From Candidatus Hydrogenedentota bacterium (lineage in GTDB: Bacteria > Hydrogenedentota > Hydrogenedentia > Hydrogenedentales > CAILVY01): a stretch of 47,213 nt of DNA. Under the pieces are notes generated by a model that ran no database searches, was not told where the DNA came from, and saw only the letters and a program-made list of their open reading frames with translations. Below are positions 37,855-45,903 of this stretch, piece after piece; the first letter of the stretch is position 1, and every line of letters begins with the position of its first letter. The translations under genes and the position numbers were made by a program. The stretch covers positions 1 through 47,213 of the forward strand of contig JAKQOG010000152.1 of NCBI GenBank assembly GCA_029565395.1. Direction: 5' to 3'.

Positions 37855-38345
37855 GCACGCGCTTCCCGAAGTTCATCAAAAATGCGTTCTTCCCCGCCGT
37901 TGTAGATCATCCAATTGTCAATGTCGAGCGTTTCTTCCGCCGTAAGGGGGAGAAACTTCCCTTCCGCCCGCGCGTATTCCGTACCTTCCGCATCCACAAT
38001 CGACCCCTTTGCATGCACCATGCGCCGATGCGGAAGAATGACTTTCGCGCATACGTTCAGGGGCTTGTCGGCGGGAACGCGCCTGATATACCGCACGGTG
38101 AGTTGACCGGTAACACACATGCGCTTGAATGAACGGGTCGCGGCCCACGCCATGCATTCATCCAGCGCCGCCGCCACCACCCCCCCATGAAGGGTGTTGG
38201 GGTATCCGCAATGATGGCGTTGGACGTTTAACGGCATCTTCACCACGTCTTCTTCAACGTAAAAACGGGCCCGCAATCCTGCGGGATTGTCTACTCCGCA
38301 CACAAAACATGTGGGGGAGTTGGGAAGATACTTCCGGTGGCTCAT
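37851..38345 (-). CDS. PaaI-type hotdog-fold thioesterase
   Basis: The 164-residue product has the hotdog signature 'NTLHGGVVAAALDECMAW' near residue 52, with the HGG loop, and 'GQLTVRYIRRVPAD' for the central strands. An N-terminal 'CFVCGVDNPAGLRARF' segment is common in PaaI-like thioesterases. The family hydrolyses acyl-CoA or acyl-ACP thioesters in the cytosol. Its coupling by ATGA to a glycosyltransferase is unusual and might point to acylated glycans. The ATG is preceded by an AGGGAGA ribosome site. Confidence 0.88.
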   Translation of the reverse strand: MSHRKYLPNSPTCFVCGVDNPAGLRARFYVEEDVVKMPLNVQRHHCGYPNTLHGGVVAAALDECMAWAATRSFKRMCVTGQLTVRYIRRVPADKPLNVCAKVILPHRRMVHAKGSIVDAEGTEYARAEGKFLPLTAEETLDIDNWMIYNGGEERIFDELREARA

Positions 38346-38376
38346 GCGATCACTATTCTCCCTGAATTTCCGTAAA

Positions 38377-38406
38377 AGTATAAAATATCCGGCATCAACG
38401 CCTCAA
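38377..38406 (-). promoter_or_regulatory. Promoter of the thioesterase-glycosyltransferase operon
   Basis: On the minus strand TTGAGG (38406-38401) and TATACT (38382-38377) are 18 bp apart, about 32 bp upstream of the thioesterase ATG. It lies just beyond the terminator of the preceding small gene. Confidence 0.6.
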
Positions 38407-38425
38407 TCAGGCAACCTTAAATCGT

Positions 38426-38452
38426 AAAAAAGGAAACCGCGCCCTCGGCGCC
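38426..38452 (-). terminator. Rho-independent terminator of the small gene
   Basis: On the minus strand a GCGCC-GAG-GGCGC hairpin is followed by GGTTTCC and then six T (38431-38426). A longer alternative stem can form with CCGCGC upstream. Confidence 0.7.
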
Positions 38453-38513
38453 TTTCTCTCATGGAAAAAGGTTCCTCTGCGCGGTGCGAATATAGATTCT
38501 GTTTCGATGCCGC

Positions 38514-38615
38514 TTAGAAGGGACTATATCCCCACGCCCAGCCAAATAACAGATAATATACGATGTAATACCAGACGTTATACAATACGTGATACACTGA
38601 ATCCCATGCGTACAT
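38514..38615 (-). CDS. 33-residue aromatic small membrane peptide
   Basis: An ATG at 38615 opens a 33-codon frame whose product begins MYAWDSVYHVLYNVWYY and ends GWAWGYSPF. It holds eight Tyr and four Trp and is hydrophobic enough for one membrane segment. The purine-rich GAGAGAGGTAGCT immediately upstream could be its ribosome site. It lies alone in a compact unit: a perfect consensus promoter (38704-38676) about 60 bp upstream and a terminator about 60 bp downstream. The frame is open upstream to 38732, but that would place the start before the promoter. No family is recognised. An RNA function of the roughly 240-nt transcript is an alternative. Confidence 0.55.
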   Translation of the reverse strand: MYAWDSVYHVLYNVWYYIVYYLLFGWAWGYSPF

Positions 38616-38675
38616 AGCTACCTCTCTCTTCTCGTTTTCCTTGCAATGAACCCCATGCTCACTGCACATAGGGCG

Positions 38676-38704
38676 ATTATACGGGCATGCGTATTTTTTG
38701 TCAA
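38676..38704 (-). promoter_or_regulatory. Perfect consensus sigma70 promoter
   Basis: On the minus strand TTGACA (38704-38699) and TATAAT (38681-38676) are separated by exactly 17 bp. Transcription should begin near 38669 and run through the 33-residue frame to the terminator at 38452-38426. Confidence 0.85.
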
Positions 38705-38761
38705 GAGACATGTCCCCACAGGGCAAAATCAAAACACAGGGAGGAAGCGTGGACGGTTCAA

Positions 38762-39274
38762 TTACATTCCCTCTGGGCGAAATGAACTGCTCTTTTTTTT
38801 GCGCTTGCGATCCAGGGGGCTCTGCTCCGTATTGATATTGACTAATTGCCGCTTTTCATCGACAGCGCGCCGAACCTCGTGCGTTTCTGTTTTTACATCG
38901 CTTGCTTTGGGATGAATGGATGCTTTCAATTCGCTCATGGCCTTCGTACATTCATTATCCAATTTACTCAGGCACGCCTGGCATAAACGCGCCCGCAGGC
39001 TGATGGCCGGAGCCCCGCACCGGCCGCATCGCACTGGATCGGAAAACACTTCATTTTGAATCCGCCCCGTTTCCAGCATGCGCAGCACGCATTCCAGGGT
39101 GACCCCAGAGCCTTCCGCCACTTCCTCCGCAGTGAGGCCGGGGGTTTCGCGCAACAGATCCCGGATTCGGGAATAGTCCTGTTCCTCATCCGGTTCACAA
39201 GCCAAACACACCTTGGCGGTAAACGAGGAAAATATCTTTCCGCATCGTCCGCACTTCTTGATCTCTGTTTTCAT
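38762..39274 (-). CDS. Zinc-ribbon protein resembling flagellar-operon protein YvyF
   Basis: The 170-residue product has a first zinc ribbon 'CGRCGKIF...VCLAC' (residues 8-26). A helical domain follows with 'YSRIRDLLRETPGLTAEEVA' and 'VLRMLETGRI', then a second ribbon 'CGRCGAPA...LCQAC' (about 83-101) and a basic tail. The ribbon plus 'RDLL...EVAE.SGV....L..LETGRI' arrangement matches YvyF (TIGR03826), a small protein encoded in flagellar operons, as I remember it. A regulatory or nucleic-acid-binding role is likely but unproven. It starts 6 bp after the epimerase-aminotransferase stop, whose last codons supply an AAAGGGG ribosome site. Confidence 0.72.
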   Translation of the reverse strand: MKTEIKKCGRCGKIFSSFTAKVCLACEPDEEQDYSRIRDLLRETPGLTAEEVAEGSGVTLECVLRMLETGRIQNEVFSDPVRCGRCGAPAISLRARLCQACLSKLDNECTKAMSELKASIHPKASDVKTETHEVRRAVDEKRQLVNINTEQSPLDRKRKKKSSSFRPEGM

Positions 39275-39280
39275 AACATC

Positions 39281-41458
39281 TTACCCCTTTGCGGCATGCG
39301 CCAGAACCTTCTTCAGCGCTGCCACCACTTCATGAATATTTTTGTCCGTTAACTGCGGATAAAGAGGCAGGGAAAGAATTTCATTAGAGGCTTTCGTGGC
39401 TTCCGGATAATCCTCGGGCTTCATGCCGAGCGCATCCCGATAATAAGGATGCAAATGCAATCCATAGAAATGCACCGACGTGCCGATATTTTCGCGTCGG
39501 AGATCATAGATAATTTCATCGCGGGTGCGGTTCAGCAGTTCCAGCTTGAGCCGGATAATGTACAAGTGCCAGGCATGTTCCACGTCCGGGGCCGCGCTGG
39601 GCAATTCGATCTCATCCACTTCGGAGAGCACCGCGTGATACATATGCGCGATGCGGCGCCGGGCTGCGAGAAAACCGGGCAGTTTCTTCAATTGTTCAAG
39701 TCCCATCGCGGCGCCCACATTGTTCAGACCATACTTGAATCCAGGCACGATCACTTGCTGCGGCGTGGCCACCGCACTCCGCCCATAACGATCCCAGGCG
39801 GCGGCCACCATCCCGTTCCGGGCAAGCAGCCGAAGCCGTTCGGCCTGTTCCGGATCTTTCAGAGTAATCGCGCCGCCCTCCATGGTGGTAATGTTCTTGA
39901 TGGCATAGAAACTGAAACACGTCAGATCGCTATATGCACCGATGGTAGTGCTCTTGTAAGCCGCCCCCAAGGCATGCGCGGCATCTTCTAACACTGGAAT
40001 GCCATGTTTACGCGCCACATGGTGAATCGCATCGAGATCACACGGATGCCCGCCCAGATGCACCGGCATGATGACTTTGGTGCGATCCGTGATGGCTGAT
40101 TCCAACGATTCCGGCGAAAGATTGTAGCTGTTGGGATCAATATCGGCGAACTTCACTTTCGCACCCATGTTGATGACCGTATTGCCCGTGGACGCCCACG
40201 TGATAGGAGAGGTAATCACTTCATCGCCCGGCTTCACGCCCAATTCCATCAAACAAAGGTGCAGGGCCGCCGTACACGAACAAACCCCGACCGTAAGGGG
40301 AGACGTCACAACATCCGAAAATGCCTTTTCAAACGCTTGGATATGCGGTCCGGACGTCAGCCATCCGCTGTGCATGGCGTCCAACACCGCCCGTTCTTCT
40401 TCTTCACCAAGACATGGCTTGCTCAAGGGAATAAACCGCGCGGCCACCGGTTCGCCGCCTTCGTCTACTGGCGTGGCCATCAACTGTTTCATCCGGTGTA
40501 CGTTCAGATACTTTTCCAAAAAAGGATCGATCGAAGCATCTTCCAAGGCACTGCGAAGTTCTTCAATGCCTTCGTCAATCGACCATTGGCAGTAGAATCC
40601 CAGGCGCTCCCGGATTTTGGCGAATTGCACCCGGAAATTGCGAAGGTCGTCATCGTCCGCCGCCATTTCTACAGCAATCCCCTGGAAATGACGCGCCACG
40701 CGGTGCGCCAGGTCAATTACACGGGTGTTGTAAACGTCGGATCCCACGTTGAAAATCTGACCGCTGACTTTTTCCGCGGGCGACTCCAGCAACGCGATCA
40801 TGCCGCGGGCGGCATCGCGCACATGCACAAAGGGCCGCCACTGGTTTCCGCCACCACGCACCTCGATGCATCCCTGCCGCATAGCCGTCGCCACCATCTG
40901 GTTGATAGCCAAATCAAATCGCATCCGGCGCGACCAGCCAAACATGGAGGCCATGCGTGCAACGGCAGGCTCAAAATGGTCCCCACACATTTGCAGAATG
41001 GCGCGCTCCGCCGCCAATTTGCCCTTTCCGAAGGTGGATAACGGGTTTGCAGGGCTTTCTTCATCAAGCAATTCAAACACGCCCCGGCCATACACAGTGC
41101 AGGAGGAGGACAATACAAATCGCCGTACGCCATGCTGGACGGCCATTTTGGCCAGTTCCATCGTGCTTTCCACATTCACATCCATTGCCATCTCGGCATC
41201 GAGTTCGCACGAAGGATCATTGGAAAGGCTCGCCAGATGCATTACCCCGTCAATGCCCTGAAGGAGATTAGGCGTTTCTTGAAGACGCCGAATATCGCCT
41301 GCGATGATTTCACAATGGGGATGAGCGTTGAACTCCGCCAGAACTTCCTGGCCAAAGCAAAAACGATCAAAAACACGGACGATATGTCCGCGATCCAATA
41401 ACTTGGACACCACCCAAGTTCCCAGGTAACCTCCACCGCCTGTCACTAAAACATGCAT
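39281..41458 (-). CDS. Fusion: NAD-dependent sugar epimerase/dehydratase + DegT-type PLP aminotransferase
   Basis: The 725-residue product joins two enzymes. Residues 1-310 are an extended SDR: 'VTGGGGYLGTWV' binds NAD, 'LSSSCTVYGRG' is the strand before the active site, and 'WRPFVHVRDAARGM' is typical. The expected YxxxK is 'FGKGK' (Phe143, Lys147), so the catalytic Tyr is replaced. Residues about 340-725 are a DegT/DnrJ/EryC1/StrS aminotransferase with 'EDAAHALGA' and the PLP lysine Lys521 in 'YAIKNITTMEGGA'. Such pairs convert nucleotide sugars to amino sugars for surface glycans. A ribosome site (CTGGAG) lies 9 bp upstream of the ATG. Confidence 0.93.
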   Translation of the reverse strand: MHVLVTGGGGYLGTWVVSKLLDRGHIVRVFDRFCFGQEVLAEFNAHPHCEIIAGDIRRLQETPNLLQGIDGVMHLASLSNDPSCELDAEMAMDVNVESTMELAKMAVQHGVRRFVLSSSCTVYGRGVFELLDEESPANPLSTFGKGKLAAERAILQMCGDHFEPAVARMASMFGWSRRMRFDLAINQMVATAMRQGCIEVRGGGNQWRPFVHVRDAARGMIALLESPAEKVSGQIFNVGSDVYNTRVIDLAHRVARHFQGIAVEMAADDDDLRNFRVQFAKIRERLGFYCQWSIDEGIEELRSALEDASIDPFLEKYLNVHRMKQLMATPVDEGGEPVAARFIPLSKPCLGEEEERAVLDAMHSGWLTSGPHIQAFEKAFSDVVTSPLTVGVCSCTAALHLCLMELGVKPGDEVITSPITWASTGNTVINMGAKVKFADIDPNSYNLSPESLESAITDRTKVIMPVHLGGHPCDLDAIHHVARKHGIPVLEDAAHALGAAYKSTTIGAYSDLTCFSFYAIKNITTMEGGAITLKDPEQAERLRLLARNGMVAAAWDRYGRSAVATPQQVIVPGFKYGLNNVGAAMGLEQLKKLPGFLAARRRIAHMYHAVLSEVDEIELPSAAPDVEHAWHLYIIRLKLELLNRTRDEIIYDLRRENIGTSVHFYGLHLHPYYRDALGMKPEDYPEATKASNEILSLPLYPQLTDKNIHEVVAALKKVLAHAAKG

Positions 41459-41618
41459 TACCGATACTCCAGAATCAAAGGTTTAACTCATAGGATTCCT
41501 TAAAAGTATAACAGGTTTCCGGTCGTTTAGGCATGCAGATTCAACGGTGGCCTTTTCCGGCGGCACTAAGCAATGATACACTACCGGTTCTGGCAGCAGT
41601 TGGAGCAGCGATGCAGTT

Positions 41619-42455
41619 ATGACAGAACAACTTGAATTTGAGTGGATGAACCGGTATCCACCCCCATCTTCAACGCCCAAGCCCGCCTCACGCCCTGAGA
41701 AAAAGTCTTCCCCTCCTGTCGTGAAAAGAGACCAGGAAGATGACCCTCAACAAGAAATGAAAAAAATGGCCGAGGCGCTCCTCCATTGGCTCATGGAGCG
41801 TACCGGAAAGCCCATTTTTCTATACATCACTAACAATACCTCCACCATGATGTCGGTAAAACCCCATAAAAATGGGAAAAGCACCCGCATCAGTCTCCAT
41901 TACATGTTCCTGACTGCCCCGGAGCCTGTGAAAGAGGCCCTGGTGACGTGGATAAAGAAACCGCGCTCAAAAGACGCCAGCGTCTTGCTAAATCGATTCA
42001 TTCGCGAACGCCAACACCAGATTCGAGCGGCACGTTCAAGAAGAATCACGCGATCCACAAAAGGCCGTCATTATGATTTGCAGGCAATTTTCAACGACTT
42101 GAATCAACGATATTTTAACAACACCATTACCGATGGCATCACCTGGGGAACCATGCCCTGGAAGCGAAGGCGGCGCTCCATTCGTTTTGGCAGCCATTCT
42201 CTATCACAACATCTGATTCGCATACACCCCCTGTTGGATCTACCTTTTGTGCCTGATTATTTCGTGCGGTATATCGTGTACCACGAAATGTTGCACGCGC
42301 ATCTGGGCATTGGCGAGCATCCTTCGGGCCGACGGAGCATTCATCCCCCGCGGTTCAAACAGATGGAAAAGCAATTCCCAGAATATGAGCGCGCGATAGC
42401 ATGGATAAAAAAACCGGGAACCATGAACCAACTGCTGAAAATGCAGCGGCGCTGA
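41619..42455 (+). CDS. SprT-like zinc metalloprotease domain protein
   Basis: The 278-residue product has a disordered Pro/Ser/Lys-rich N-terminus (about 1-50). The SprT-like core includes 'HYDLQAIFNDLNQRYFN' (about 165-182) and the metal-binding 'YHEMLHAHLGIG', with HExxH at 222-226 and further His residues in 'SIHPPRFKQMEKQFPEYERA'. SprT/SPRTN domains are zinc proteases; eukaryotic SPRTN degrades DNA-protein crosslinks, while the bacterial role is unclear. The gene stands alone on this strand, divergent from the epimerase-aminotransferase fusion. Confidence 0.85.
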   Translation: MTEQLEFEWMNRYPPPSSTPKPASRPEKKSSPPVVKRDQEDDPQQEMKKMAEALLHWLMERTGKPIFLYITNNTSTMMSVKPHKNGKSTRISLHYMFLTAPEPVKEALVTWIKKPRSKDASVLLNRFIRERQHQIRAARSRRITRSTKGRHYDLQAIFNDLNQRYFNNTITDGITWGTMPWKRRRRSIRFGSHSLSQHLIRIHPLLDLPFVPDYFVRYIVYHEMLHAHLGIGEHPSGRRSIHPPRFKQMEKQFPEYERAIAWIKKPGTMNQLLKMQRR

Positions 42456-42507
42456 CCGCTGTGTCATACTCTGGTCACAAAACGAAGGAAAGTATTGGTC
42501 TCACAGC

Positions 42508-43068
42508 ATGAGCAACACCTTCAGACACCGCTTCCTGCGCGCATCAAAAAGTATAGTCTTGGGCGCTGTGGGGCTTGTTATGAGCATCATCATCTCCTTC
42601 ATCCTGGTGCGGCATCTCACCCAAGGCATGTCAAGAACACCCGCGTCAAATCCTGAACTGATCCGGCAGGCCACGCTCCTGAGACAATTCTCAAACGGCC
42701 TCTTGACCCTCGCCGAGGAATATGTTCAGCAAATTCCCCTGGAGGCCGAGTTCCCCAAACCCGGCCAGATTCAACGGACCTCAAAAACCTTCCTGTCAAA
42801 ATTAAACGAACTCAGACAACACGTGGACGATGATACCCTGGTCTACCTGCCCGCCTATCGAAACCTGATGGCCGCACTGGACCGAATCGCCGCAATGGCC
42901 TCCCATCCCGAAGACAAAACCCTGAGAAAACATGCCTTGAACGACATTCTGGCGGCAACGGAAGCCACGGAGAACTATCTGGACTCCCAAGGCGTATCTT
43001 CCCTCCTCCCCGATGCACCCAAAAAGCTTTCCTTTAAAAACCTTCTACAAACAGCCCCGGATAAATAA
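42508..43068 (+). CDS. Membrane-anchored protein of unknown function
   Basis: The 186-residue product has a basic N-terminus and one membrane helix at about residues 16-36 ('IVLGAVGLVMSIIISFILV'). A largely helical extracytoplasmic domain follows, with heptad-like 'IRQATLLRQFSNGLLTLAEE' and 'YRNLMAALDRIAAMA'. It might be a periplasmic helical bundle. No family is recognised. It lies 52 bp after the SprT-like gene and could be co-transcribed. Confidence 0.75.
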   Translation: MSNTFRHRFLRASKSIVLGAVGLVMSIIISFILVRHLTQGMSRTPASNPELIRQATLLRQFSNGLLTLAEEYVQQIPLEAEFPKPGQIQRTSKTFLSKLNELRQHVDDDTLVYLPAYRNLMAALDRIAAMASHPEDKTLRKHALNDILAATEATENYLDSQGVSSLLPDAPKKLSFKNLLQTAPDK

Positions 43069-43116
43069 AATCCTCGTGATAGAGACAAAAAATCCCTCGT
43101 GAAAAATACGGCAAGA

Positions 43117-43974
43117 TCATTCCACGTAATTGTGTTGCTTAATCCCGCGGGCGATCCGGTCTATGCCGGCCAAATCGCGCACAAAACGGATATCGGCAAA
43201 ACCCGCATCAGCCATGAGCGCAGCCACTGCCGGTGATTGGCGCTCTCCAATTTCCAGCGCGATCAGGCCTCCGGCATGGAGATACTCGGAAGATGCCGAC
43301 ACTATCCGCCGGATGACGGTCAATCCATCCGGGCCCGCCAGAAGCGCTCCGGGGTCTTCATGTTTGCGAATGACCGGCGACAGCCTTTCCCATTCACCTT
43401 CTTCAACATACGGCGGATTCGAGACGATCACATCGAAAGTCTTGGGAATGCCTCTAAACGCCTCAAACAAATCCCCTTCATAAAAATCGATTTCAACGGC
43501 GTGTTTCCGTGCATTTTCACGCGCCAGTTCAAGGGCTTCCGGACGGATGTCAATCGCAGTCACATGGGCTTTCACAGCGTTCTTCGCAATGGCGACGGCC
43601 ACGCATCCGGTTCCCGTGCCGATATCAAGAACGGTAGAAGTCTCGGTTGTTCCATGTGACAAAAATTTCAATGCTGTTTCCACCAAATGTTCTGTTTCCG
43701 GACGTGGGACGAGTACGGGCGGACGCACCAAAAATTCCAGCGAAAAAAACTCCCAATGGCCGGTGATGTACGCAATGGGTTCATGATTAAGCCGCCGGGT
43801 GAGAAGAGGTTCAAAATCAGACACAAGCATCTCATCCCGGAGACGGGCCAATAATTGAGCGCGGGAATACCCCAGTGCATGCGCCAAGAGGATTTCCGCA
43901 TCAAGGCGCGGGGTTTCGGAAATGGATTCAAGTTGGCGGACGGCATCCTTGAGCCGTTCAGCGAGAGTGGGCAT
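43117..43974 (-). CDS. prmC: Release factor glutamine methyltransferase PrmC
   Basis: The 285-residue product has the helical N-terminal domain ('LDAEILLAHALGYSRAQLL') and 'FLVRPPVLVPRPETEHLVE' before the SAM fold. 'VLDIGTGTGCVAVAIAKN' binds SAM, and 'VSNPPYVEEGEWE' carries the catalytic NPPY. PrmC methylates the Gln of the GGQ motif in release factors RF1 and RF2. Its ATG overlaps the prfA stop by one base (TAATG), so enzyme and substrate are translated together, the usual prfA-prmC order. Confidence 0.97.
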   Translation of the reverse strand: MPTLAERLKDAVRQLESISETPRLDAEILLAHALGYSRAQLLARLRDEMLVSDFEPLLTRRLNHEPIAYITGHWEFFSLEFLVRPPVLVPRPETEHLVETALKFLSHGTTETSTVLDIGTGTGCVAVAIAKNAVKAHVTAIDIRPEALELARENARKHAVEIDFYEGDLFEAFRGIPKTFDVIVSNPPYVEEGEWERLSPVIRKHEDPGALLAGPDGLTVIRRIVSASSEYLHAGGLIALEIGERQSPAVAALMADAGFADIRFVRDLAGIDRIARGIKQHNYVE

Positions 43975-45053
43975 TAGTTTAATTCAGCCAGTTTCGCGGC
44001 CCGGTCCGCCGCAATTAGAGCATCGATCACCCCCTGGATTTCACCCTCGACAATCCGGTCGAGATTATACAAGGTCAATCCAATGCGGTGATCGGTCATG
44101 CGGTTTTGTGGAAAATTATAGGTGCGGATGCGCTCGCTGCGATCACCGCTCCCCACCTGGCTTCTGCGTTCCTCCGAGCGCGCGCTCACGTCTTGATGCT
44201 GTTTCAAATCATAGAGACGCGCCCGCAATACGCGCAACGCCTGCGCCTTGTTTTTGAACTGGGACTTTTCATCCTGGCAGGTGACCACCAACCCCGTAGG
44301 TTTGTGCGTAACGCGCACGGCGGAGTCGGTGGTGTTTACACTCTGGCCGCCATGCCCCTGAGAGCGGTATACATCTATTTGAAGGTCGTTGGGATCAATC
44401 TGGATCTCGATTTCCTGGGCTTCGGGAAGCACCGCCACCGTAGCCGCCGACGTGTGAATGCGCCCTTGGGCCTCGGTATCGGGAACGCGCTGAACCCGGT
44501 GAACGCCCGCTTCCCACTTTAACTGGCTGTAGACCCGTTCCCCGGAAATTTGAAACGAGATTTCCTTGAATCCGCCCAAATCCGTCGGATTGGAACTGAT
44601 CATTTCCATTTTCCACCCCTTGAGTTCCGCAAACCGGGAATACATCCGGAACAAATCCGCGACAAAAAGCGCAGCCTCCTCACCTCCGGTGCCCGCGCGG
44701 ATCTCGAGAATGGTATTTTTCTCGTCATTGGGATCCGTGGGCAGAAGCAGAAGTTTCAGCTCATGTTCCAGGCCGGACAAAGAGGTCCTAAGTTGATCGC
44801 GTTCCTCCTGCGCCAATTCAAGTATCTCAGGATCGCTTTCACTGGCCAGCACGCGCTCCGCCTCTTCCAAGCTCTTTTCATACAACTCATATCGCCGGAA
44901 GCAGGCAACGATATCCGTCACCTCCGCCAGGGCCTTGGCGTATTTGCGAAGCGATTCGGGATTGACCGCCACCTCCGGAGAAGACATGGTTTCCGTCAGG
45001 CGCTCAGACTTCTCGACCACCGCGAGAAGTTTCTCACGCATGATCCTGTCCAT
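43974..45053 (-). CDS. prfA: Peptide chain release factor 1
   Basis: The 359-residue product has normal RF1 length. The N-terminal helical domain is followed by '[19 protein letters not shown]', the stop-codon reading region '[20 protein letters not shown]' with a PxT-type tripeptide (Pro-Asp-Thr) rather than the RF2 SPF, and '[17 protein letters not shown]' with the GGQ that triggers peptide release. '[17 protein letters not shown]' ends the protein as expected. RF1 reads UAA and UAG. ATG 45041 is an alternative start that fits short homologues. rpmE ends 6 bp upstream and prmC overlaps downstream. Confidence 0.97.
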   Translation of the reverse strand: MDRIMREKLLAVVEKSERLTETMSSPEVAVNPESLRKYAKALAEVTDIVACFRRYELYEKSLEEAERVLASESDPEILELAQEERDQLRTSLSGLEHELKLLLLPTDPNDEKNTILEIRAGTGGEEAALFVADLFRMYSRFAELKGWKMEMISSNPTDLGGFKEISFQISGERVYSQLKWEAGVHRVQRVPDTEAQGRIHTSAATVAVLPEAQEIEIQIDPNDLQIDVYRSQGHGGQSVNTTDSAVRVTHKPTGLVVTCQDEKSQFKNKAQALRVLRARLYDLKQHQDVSARSEERRSQVGSGDRSERIRTYNFPQNRMTDHRIGLTLYNLDRIVEGEIQGVIDALIAADRAAKLAELN

Positions 45054-45059
45054 GCGGGC

Positions 45060-45269
45060 TTATTCTGCTTTGCGCTTGGCGTACTTCTTCTGGAAGCGTT
45101 CCACGCGGCCTTCACTGTCAACGAACTTCTGCTTGCCCGTATAAAACGGATGGCAATTCGAACATATTTCCACGTTGATCGCAGGCTTCGTGGATTTGGT
45201 CTGAAACGTGTTGCCGCATGCGCATTTCACCGTCGCGGTCACATATTCCGGATGAATGCCTTGTTTCAC
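45060..45269 (-). CDS. rpmE: 50S ribosomal protein L31
   Basis: The 69-residue product is L31 of the zinc-binding type: '[10 protein letters not shown]', then Cys16 and Cys18 in 'KCACGNTF' and Cys36 and Cys39 in '[15 protein letters not shown]'. It is part of the large ribosomal subunit. It starts with GTG, with AGGAG 7 bp upstream, and heads the rpmE-prfA-prmC operon seen in many bacteria. A promoter lies about 125 bp upstream, leaving a long leader. Confidence 0.97.
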   Translation of the reverse strand: MKQGIHPEYVTATVKCACGNTFQTKSTKPAINVEICSNCHPFYTGKQKFVDSEGRVERFQKKYAKRKAE

Positions 45270-45393
45270 TCGTCGTCTCCTGTCACACCGTCCTTCTTAC
45301 GCATAACTCTCCCGCATACATGCTCGCCGGGTATGGGCTTCGCGTCGTGGACGGCTAACTGACGCGCTTGCATGGGGTTGCCTTATTGACGCT

Positions 45394-45423
45394 AGTATAC
45401 CATTCTGCCGCACGCTCCTGCAA
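45394..45423 (-). promoter_or_regulatory. rpmE: Promoter of rpmE-prfA-prmC
   Basis: On the minus strand TTGCAG (45423-45418) and TATACT (45399-45394) are 18 bp apart. The leader to the GTG is about 118 nt and contains a CGCGTC/GACGCG hairpin (45366-45361 with 45346-45341). Confidence 0.6.
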
Positions 45424-45460
45424 ATCCGCCCTGGTTCCGCGAAGCCCCACCCCGGATTTG

Positions 45461-45675
45461 CAACGTCACCTCTCATAATCTCCCCTTCCCCAATTCCATA
45501 GGAATCCAACAACACAGTCCGGAGCCGCCTAGCCACAACCAAATTTCCCAACGGGGATAAATAATTTCAGCCCAGGATTTACCCGCCGCAGGAGGGTTGC
45601 GCGAAGCGCTACTCTGGCTTTACAACGTCACATCTCATAGTCTCCCCTTCCCCAATTCCGTAGGAATTCAACAAC
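45461..45675. repeat. Pair of 53-bp direct repeats, 162 bp apart
   Basis: 45461-45513 and 45623-45675 match at 49 of 53 positions, sharing CTCCCCTTCCCCAATTCC and TAGGAAT. Each is preceded by a related GCGCGAAGCGCTAC-type sequence, so the larger unit is about 160 bp. This intergenic stretch (45270-45903) otherwise contains the rpmE leader, a palindrome and the vapB control region. Confidence 0.8.
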
Positions 45676-45679
45676 TCAG

Positions 45680-45708
45680 CCCAGGGTTGCGCGAAGCGCT
45701 ACCCTGGG
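45680..45708. repeat. REP-like palindrome
   Basis: CCCAGGGT-T-GCGC, a GAA loop, then GCGC-T-ACCCTGGG form a 29-bp hairpin with a single T/T mismatch. A decayed version with the same core lies at about 45592-45615. It belongs to the same dispersed repeat as the 53-bp pair. Confidence 0.75.
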
Positions 45709-45847
45709 TCCATGGTTCCCCCACACGTTTTTCCCTGAAAGGGATAAACAACCTAAAAACACGTCAATACGCCAAATTCCTCTCCGTCTCAAGCACAACT
45801 CTTGGCAACGACGGGAAAAAGCTGACACAGGTACTGCCCCAAATCCT

Positions 45848-45890
45848 TTGACATATCCCATCATGATGGTATATACTTCAATATATACCA
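45848..45890 (+). promoter_or_regulatory. vapBC promoter with overlapping palindromic operator
   Basis: TTGACA (45848-45853) and TATACT (45872-45877) lie 18 bp apart. The -10 box is embedded in an inverted repeat with 9-bp arms, TGGTATATA (45867-45875) and TATATACCA (45882-45890), separated by 6 bp. This is the position expected for VapBC autorepression. Confidence 0.75.
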
Positions 45891-45903
45891 AGGAAACAGG
45901 AAA

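Noticed and set aside
38616..38732. Extending the 33-residue frame upstream to 38732
   Set aside because: This would place the start codon upstream of the perfect promoter, so the extra codons could not be transcribed from it.
45297..45551. Minus-strand 84-codon frame upstream of rpmE
   Set aside because: It lies across the dispersed repeat and the rpmE promoter and leader, with no ribosome site or family features.
45597..45851. Plus-strand 84-codon frame before vapB
   Set aside because: It is made mostly of the 53-bp repeat and palindrome and ends at the vapB promoter; repeat-derived and probably not translated.
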